DNA of 64,000 nt, taken from contig NZ_JODY01000028.1 of the NCBI RefSeq assembly GCF_000718015.1, forward strand, positions 1 to 64,000, read 5' to 3'. A program made the translations under genes and the position numbers. Each line of letters starts with the position of its first letter. Positions within the stretch are counted from its first letter, which is position 1. The DNA is from Streptomyces catenulae. Its GTDB lineage: Bacteria > Actinomycetota > Actinomycetes > Streptomycetales > Streptomycetaceae. The notes beneath the pieces were generated by a model. The model searched no databases. It was not told where the DNA came from and saw only the letters and a list, made by a program, of their open reading frames with translations. Below, piece after piece: positions 59,324 to 64,000 of this stretch.

Positions 59324-59644
59324 ATGGCCGTCGAAGGCACTTGGGACCTGTCCCTCTCCACCCCCATCGGCAAGATCAAGGCCGTGGCCGAGTTCCGGCG
59401 CAAGAGCGGTGTCCTCGTCGGAACCGCCCACGGGGAGGGAGAGGAAGTACCGCTCAGCGACGTTGTCCTCGACGGCGACCGGCTCACGTGGCAGCAGGCC
59501 ATCACCAAGCCCATGCGGCTGAACCTGGCCTTCGCCGTGAGAATCGACGGCGACACTCTTACAGGAACCTCCAAAGCCGGACGCCTCCCGGCCTCGAAGG
59601 TCACAGGCGAGCGCCGCATCCTCCAGGCGGCCCCAGAGCACTGA
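59324..59644 (+). CDS. Conserved hypothetical protein, lipocalin-like strands
   Basis: A 106-residue protein made of alternating strands (EGTWDLSLSTPIGKIKAVAE, FRRKSGVLVGTAHGEGEEVP, RLTWQQAITKPMRLNLAFAV, RIDGDTLTGTSKAGRLP), the look of a small beta-barrel. No signal peptide or catalytic motif. GGAAGAAC precedes the ATG. It follows the DJ-1-like gene by 60 bases on the same strand and may share its transcript. Function unknown. Confidence 0.8.
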   Translation: MAVEGTWDLSLSTPIGKIKAVAEFRRKSGVLVGTAHGEGEEVPLSDVVLDGDRLTWQQAITKPMRLNLAFAVRIDGDTLTGTSKAGRLPASKVTGERRILQAAPEH

Positions 59645-59647
59645 CTC

Positions 59648-60240
59648 TCAGGCGGCCTGGCCGAAGCCCTCGCCGGTCACGTCTTCCGCCCGTAGCTGCG
59701 TGACATCCATATCCAGCTTCGGGTCGTACACCTCCGGCTGGATGCCGAGTTCTTGCGTCCTGTACTCGCCGAACCGCAGGATGTGCTCGGTCGGGTACGG
59801 GGAGACCTGGACCAGGTCCTTGGGATCGATCTCCCACCCCTCCTCCTACGAGACCGCTGCACGGTGCTGGAGAACGAGCGCGACCGGGCGCTGCAGGAGT
59901 TGAAAGCCAGCGACGTGGAAGAGGTCCAGCAGTAGCTGGCCGCCCCAGAGCAACGGCTCATCGACGCGGAGGTCCGGCTGGAGAGGCCCGGCGGGAACGC
60001 GAGGAAGCCGAGGAAGAGCCGCCCCCGGCCGTCAGCGAGCTGCCCCCGCTGTGGGAGTACGACCACGTCCTGGAAGCCACCGACGCCCGGCTCGACGCCC
60101 ACGACGCTGAAACCGCCACCCTGCGCGAGCGGGCCCGGCGCAGCTCCCGGACGTGTTCGAGGCGGGTGGTCTCCCGCTCGCCGTACGCCTTGAGCACCGA
60201 CGCGTCGCCGATGCCGGGCTGCTCGGCGGGGTAATCGTCA
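59648..60240 (-). mobile_element. Tn3-family transposase debris
   Basis: On the minus strand 59837-59648 reads as a Tn3 transposase end (DLVQVSPYPTEHILRFGEYR, TQELGIQPEVYDPKLDMDVT, QLRAEDVTGEGFGQAA, stop). Further upstream, about 60240-60138 gives LKAYGERETTRLEHVRELRR, the DUF4158-like N-terminal part of the same family. The ~800 codons between are missing and replaced by plus-strand coiled-coil-like fragments (VLENERDRALQELKASDVEE at 59857-59935, EYDHVLEATDARLDAHDAET near 60058). No intact gene or inverted termini are visible. Confidence 0.65.
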
Positions 60241-60345
60241 CAGGCCGACAGAGCGCCGAAAGGGGCGGAAGCCTCTGGCCACCAGCTCGGGGACTCGGCG
60301 TGGCTCAGGGGAACTCACAGGATGTCGCGCATGCGTTCCATGAGG

Positions 60346-60810
60346 TTAGGTGCGAACGAGTCCGGCTGGGTCCGCCGGGTAGTGGTCGAGGTCCGGGTCT
60401 TCGTGGAGTGCGTCGAACTCGTCGTAAATCTGCCATGCCGGGCCGAGTTCGGTGCGAAGGCGGCCGAGCGCTTGGCGTACCGCCTCGTGGAAGTTGTGAC
60501 ACTCCGTTTCACGCCACGGTCCCGGGGCCGGGGGGAAATCCCAGTTCAACGACGCATCGTAGCGAGCTATCAGCCTGCGCAGGCCGTCGCGGAGGTCATG
60601 GCTGATCGGACGCGGCTGACGCCTCGCCTTCACCACCCCATCGACGTCGTCGGCCATCGTCTGATGAGGCGCACTTCGAGCCAACGGCAGGCGGCTACGG
60701 GTGCTTGGTGCCGACAGGTTCTTGGTCTGCTGGTGGTACGGCAGCCACACCGCCGTCGACCAGGAAAGCACGGGCGCGCGGCTTCCCCGAGGGCGCGCCG
60801 TGTCCGTCAT
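60346..60810 (-). CDS. Hypothetical protein, translationally coupled to the AfsR-type gene
   Basis: From the ATG at 60810, which overlaps the upstream regulator's stop in ATGA, this gives 154 residues. The more protein-like part begins at the internal ATG of 60657 (103 residues): ISHDLRDGLRRLIARYDASL, PWRETECHNFHEAVRQALGR, then an acidic end DALHEDPDLDHYPADPAG. The first ~50 residues are of mixed character and contain YHQQTKNL, which is similar to a stretch beside the att-like core at about 56377-56400. No known domain. Either start is possible. Confidence 0.55.
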   Translation of the reverse strand: MTDTARPRGSRAPVLSWSTAVWLPYHQQTKNLSAPSTRSRLPLARSAPHQTMADDVDGVVKARRQPRPISHDLRDGLRRLIARYDASLNWDFPPAPGPWRETECHNFHEAVRQALGRLRTELGPAWQIYDEFDALHEDPDLDHYPADPAGLVRT

Positions 60811-63800
60811 TCCGGGCTCGCGCAGCAGGCGGCGGCTGGATGCTCTCCCGCGATGCGCGGCGCGGCGGGTGCCGCCAGCCCCGTATGGGCCAGTGCCTCT
60901 TCCAGTGACATCCGGTGGCCGCGCGCGTGTGCGCGGGCGAAGCGCTCTTCGCCCAACGCCGCCAGGGCGGCAGTCGTGATCCGGGTGACGTCGTGGCGTT
61001 CCGCCCACGGCAGCGGCGCACCCACGGCGGCGCGCGCCGCCGTCGCGGCACCGAGCAGCAGCGCGGCGTTCTCCCCCCGCCCGTGCAGCATCTCCGCTCC
61101 CGCCAACCCCTCCGACGCCAGCGCCACACCCCGCGGATCAGCCACTGCACGAGCGCCCTCCAGGCCCTCCTGGTGCAGCGTCCGGGTGGCCTCCGCATCC
61201 CCCCTGACCTCGGCTACGAAGCCCAGTTCGGCGAGGACCAGCGGATTGGCGGCCTCCCGGGTGATCTGCCGGTACCAGGCACGGATACGCGTCAGGTAGT
61301 GCTCCGCGGTGCGCAGATCGCCGCTCCGTCGGGCACCGAGCGCCAGCCCGATCTCGGCGTGCACCTCGCCGAACCGGAAACTCTGCTCGGCGGCGAGCCG
61401 ACGCGCCCGCTCGTGCAGGGCACGGGCCTCATCGTGGTGCCCGGTCAGCAGCGCGATCCGGCCTAGGGAGGACAGCCGCGACGAGACCTCGGTCGCCAGC
61501 CCCAGTTCCTGGGCCATCCGCAGCCCGTCGTGCAACAGATCCGCGGCCTCCTGGTAGGCGCCGGTGATCTCCGCGAGCGTCGCCAAAGAGGCCAGGCCCC
61601 GCAGCTGGCCCCAACGGTCCTCCAGGCTCCGGAACATCGCCGTGCTCTGTTCGCTGTCCTTCCGCAGCGCCGTCAGATCGCTGCGCATCAGGGCGTGCAC
61701 CGACCGCAGAGCGAGAGCGGCGGCGATGCCCCAGTCGTCCTCCAACTCCTGGAACGCCGCCAGTGCTTCGCCGGTGATCCGCTCACTCTCGGCCACGTCA
61801 CCGGCGTGGAAATGGGCGTAGGCGTTGAACCAGCGCACCCGCGCCCGCACGACGGGGTCGGTGATCCGCTCGTACGGCGGCATGGGTACCCGCTCACCCG
61901 CCAGCAGCGCGAAACCGGCGTTCAGCGCGGTGACGCCTGCGGCCTCCGCCGGTGCGCGGTCGGCGCAGGAGGCCAGCGCACGGGTCAGGAAACGCCGGGC
62001 CTCGGCAACACGGCCACGCAGCATCCAGTACCAGGAGAGCGCCTTCGACAGCCGCAGCGCGTCGTCCGGATTGCCGTCCGTGACCGCGCTGTCCAGCGCG
62101 GCGCGCAGATTGGCGCCTTCGGTGTCCAGCAGCAGCAGCCAACGGCGCTGGCCCGGCCCCCGCAGATGCTGTGCCGCCCGCTCCGCGAAGGCCACGTGAT
62201 ACTGCCGGTGGCGGCGGCGCACCGCCGCCACCTCCCCGGCGGCTGCCAGCCGCTCGGCGCCGTACGCTGCCACGGACTCCAGCAGCCGGTAGCGGACCCC
62301 GTCCGGCCCCTCCGTCGTCACGATCAGCGACCGGTCGATCAACCGGCCCAGAAGCCCGACGACTTCGTGCGACGCCAGGCCCGCACCGGCGCACACCGCC
62401 TCGGCCGCCTCCAACGTGCAGCCGTCGGCATGCACGGTCAGGCGCCGCAGCGTGATGCGTTCGGGATCGGTCAGCAGCTCCCAGCTCCAGTCGATCACGG
62501 CGCGCAACGTCTGCTGCCGGGCCGGGGCGCCCCGGCGCCCGCCGGTCAGCAGGCGGAAACGGTCGTCGAGCCGGTCGGCCAACCCCTGCATGCCGAGGGT
62601 CCGCACCCGTGTGGCGGCGAGTTCGAGGGCGAGCGGCACACCGTCGAGCCGACGGCAGATCACGGCTACCGCGGCGGCGTTCGTGGCGTCCAGCGCGAAG
62701 CCGGGGGCGGCTGCCGTGGCCCGCGCCGTGAAAAGCTCCACCGCGTCGGCGAGCGGCAGCGGCTCCACGGGGTGGATGACCTCACCCGCCACGTGCAGTG
62801 CCTCCCGGCTCGTCACCAGCAGCCGCAGCCCGGGCACGCTCTGCAGCAACCCCGTCACCAATTCGGCCACCTCGTCGACGCTCTGCTCGCAGTTGTCCAG
62901 AACGATGAGGGTGTCCCGCTCGCGCAGCAAGGCGCTCAGCCACGCACCTGGCGCAGGTCGGGGGGTGCCCGCCGGTGTCTCGGACGCCCCGTTGCCGCCC
63001 AGCCCCAGGGCCGCGGCCACTTGCTCGCTCAGCTCCGTCACGGAACCGCGGCGGGTGCCCAGCTCCACCAGCCACACGCCGTCGGGGAACGCCCCCACGA
63101 GACGGCGCGCCGTCTCGATGGACAGGCGCGTCTTGCCGACGCCTCCAGGCCCGGTGAGCGTCACCAGCCGCGCCGTGTGGAGCAGCCCGCAGACCTGATC
63201 CACCGCCCGGTCCCGTCCGACGAGCGGGGTGAGCGGCGCGGGGAGGTTGTGCCGCGGCGCGTCGTGCTCGGGACGGGCGGGTGCCGGGCCGCTCGCGGCG
63301 CCGGACGTCGGACGCCCGCGGAGCAGCGACTCGTACAGGGTCACCAGCTCGGGCCCCGGCTCCACCCCCAGCTCCCGGCCCAGCAGCTCCCGCAGCTCCC
63401 GGTAGGACGTCAGCGCCTCACCGCGCCGACCGGCGCGGCACAGCGCGCGCAGCTGGGAGGCCCGTAATCGCTCCCGCAGCGGATGCTCGGTAACCTGTGC
63501 CGTCAACTCGTCGGCGAGCGCGATGTGTTCACCGCAGGACAGGCGCGCCTCGGCCTGTTCCTCCAGGGCGGCCAGACGCTGCTCCTCCAGATACCGCGCA
63601 GTGGGGAGCGCGAACTCCTCGTCGGCCAGGTCCGCGTACGCCTTGCCGCCACGCCACAGCCCCAGCGCCTCGGTCAGCAGCCCGGTGCGCCCCCGCGCAT
63701 CGGAAACTTTCCCCGCCCGCCGCAGCAGTGCTTGGAACCGCGCGGCGTCCAGCTCCTCCGCCTCCAGCGGCAGCCGGTAGCCGCCCGGCACGCGCAGCAC

Positions 63801-64000
63801 CCGGTGTTTGCCCACCACACGCCGGAGTTGGGAGATCTTGACCTGCAGCGCGTTGGCGGGGTCGGCGGGTGGACGCTCGCCCCACAGATCGCTGATGAGC
63901 CGGTCGGTGGTGACCATGTGCCCCTCGTGCACCAGCAGATCGGCGAGGAGCATCCGCACCTTCGTCTCCGGCACCCGCACCGCTTCGCCGTCGCCGTCCC
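60807..64000 (-). CDS. AfsR/SARP-type regulator (BTAD - NB-ARC - TPR), 5' end beyond window
   Basis: At least 1064 codons in window; the 5' end runs off the right edge. Order from the N-terminus: OmpR-like winged helix (VRVPETKVRMLLADLLVHEG, then PADPANALQVKISQLRRVVG), BTAD about residues 85-235 (ELDAARFQALLRRAGK, SYRELRELLGRELGVEPGPE), NB-ARC ATPase about 255-520 (GPGGVGKTRLSIETA, LIVLDNCEQSVDEVAEL, RRLDGVPLALELAATRVRTL), then helical TPR repeats to the end. Such proteins activate antibiotic clusters or act as global regulators. An internal ATG at 63980 is not the true start because the winged-helix domain continues past the edge. Confidence 0.93.
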   Translation of the reverse strand, partial: DGDGEAVRVPETKVRMLLADLLVHEGHMVTTDRLISDLWGERPPADPANALQVKISQLRRVVGKHRVLRVPGGYRLPLEAEELDAARFQALLRRAGKVSDARGRTGLLTEALGLWRGGKAYADLADEEFALPTARYLEEQRLAALEEQAEARLSCGEHIALADELTAQVTEHPLRERLRASQLRALCRAGRRGEALTSYRELRELLGRELGVEPGPELVTLYESLLRGRPTSGAASGPAPARPEHDAPRHNLPAPLTPLVGRDRAVDQVCGLLHTARLVTLTGPGGVGKTRLSIETARRLVGAFPDGVWLVELGTRRGSVTELSEQVAAALGLGGNGASETPAGTPRPAPGAWLSALLRERDTLIVLDNCEQSVDEVAELVTGLLQSVPGLRLLVTSREALHVAGEVIHPVEPLPLADAVELFTARATAAAPGFALDATNAAAVAVICRRLDGVPLALELAATRVRTLGMQGLADRLDDRFRLLTGGRRGAPARQQTLRAVIDWSWELLTDPERITLRRLTVHADGCTLEAAEAVCAGAGLASHEVVGLLGRLIDRSLIVTTEGPDGVRYRLLESVAAYGAERLAAAGEVAAVRRRHRQYHVAFAERAAQHLRGPGQRRWLLLLDTEGANLRAALDSAVTDGNPDDALRLSKALSWYWMLRGRVAEARRFLTRALASCADRAPAEAAGVTALNAGFALLAGERVPMPPYERITDPVVRARVRWFNAYAHFHAGDVAESERITGEALAAFQELEDDWGIAAALALRSVHALMRSDLTALRKDSEQSTAMFRSLEDRWGQLRGLASLATLAEITGAYQEAADLLHDGLRMAQELGLATEVSSRLSSLGRIALLTGHHDEARALHERARRLAAEQSFRFGEVHAEIGLALGARRSGDLRTAEHYLTRIRAWYRQITREAANPLVLAELGFVAEVRGDAEATRTLHQEGLEGARAVADPRGVALASEGLAGAEMLHGRGENAALLLGAATAARAAVGAPLPWAERHDVTRITTAALAALGEERFARAHARGHRMSLEEALAHTGLAAPAAPRIAGEHPAAACCASPE

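Noticed and set aside
1..64000. CRISPR arrays, tRNA/rRNA genes, riboswitches, replication origin
   Set aside because: No regularly spaced repeats of CRISPR type, no cloverleaf or rRNA-like stretches and no DnaA-box clusters were noticed on reading.

Overview
The window is very GC-rich, with G or C at nearly every third codon position, GTG and TTG starts, GGAGG-type ribosome sites and little non-coding space. Its gene families (SARP/AfsR-type regulator, STAND-WD40 ATPase, GH18 chitinase behind a DasR-like box, MbtH proteins, Tat-secreted M15 protein, F420-type oxidoreductase) point to a Streptomyces or close relative. The accessory density suggests a chromosome arm. I see no rRNA, tRNA, CRISPR array or replication origin.

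Left part (1-24 kb): metabolic and regulatory genes, mostly in divergent regulator/target pairs with visible operators. These are a VOC dioxygenase, a DHA2 exporter, a DUF457 membrane protein, a DUF3592 protein, a SelA-like PLP enzyme, a DEAD-box helicase, a FadR-type GntR regulator facing a sterol-desaturase-like hydroxylase, a baeRF3-type protein, a frameshifted and internally deleted P450, a giant STAND-WD40 protein with 14 blades, a chitinase, a quinone oxidoreductase with its TetR regulator, an MDR dehydrogenase, a cupin with its LysR regulator, and a GNAT enzyme.

Middle (24-31 kb): a decayed second NRPS locus (adenylation tail, thioesterase tail, degenerate MbtH coupled to an MFS exporter), an NmrA/SnoaL pair with a TetR regulator and double operator, a phosphotransferase gene bracketed by inverted relics of one IS5-type element, and an ArsR-type regulator coupled to an MFS exporter.

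Core (31.0-48.2 kb): one co-directional, mostly overlapping operon for a hybrid NRPS-PKS. The order is discrete PCP; C-A-PCP (Leu code); KS - dead AT remnant - ACP; C-A-PCP (Ser-like code); type II thioesterase; MbtH; stand-alone A (Thr-like code); C-PCP-C; F420/FMN luciferase-like oxidoreductase; then a LuxR regulator behind its own control region. There is no ketoreductase, no working AT, no type I thioesterase and no cis A domain for the last carrier. The line therefore needs a trans AT, trans aminoacylation and an unusual release. The oxidoreductase is a candidate trans beta-keto reductase, as reported for statine formation in pepstatin biosynthesis. A Leu-plus-C2 (statine-like) unit extended by Ser-like and Thr-like residues is the working prediction.

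Right part (48-64 kb): a repetitive basic secreted peptide, a NUDIX/nucleoside-enzyme/DeoR group, a RidA protein, a TetR regulator and a TetX-like flavin monooxygenase sharing palindromic operators, the 3' end of an FKBP gene whose 33-bp end is repeated 2.5 kb away next to integrase-arm-like repeats and a decayed tyrosine recombinase, an M15 protein that lost two metal ligands, a GlxA-type activator facing a DJ-1/isonitrile-hydratase-like gene, Tn3-transposase debris, and an AfsR/SARP-type regulator running off the right edge.
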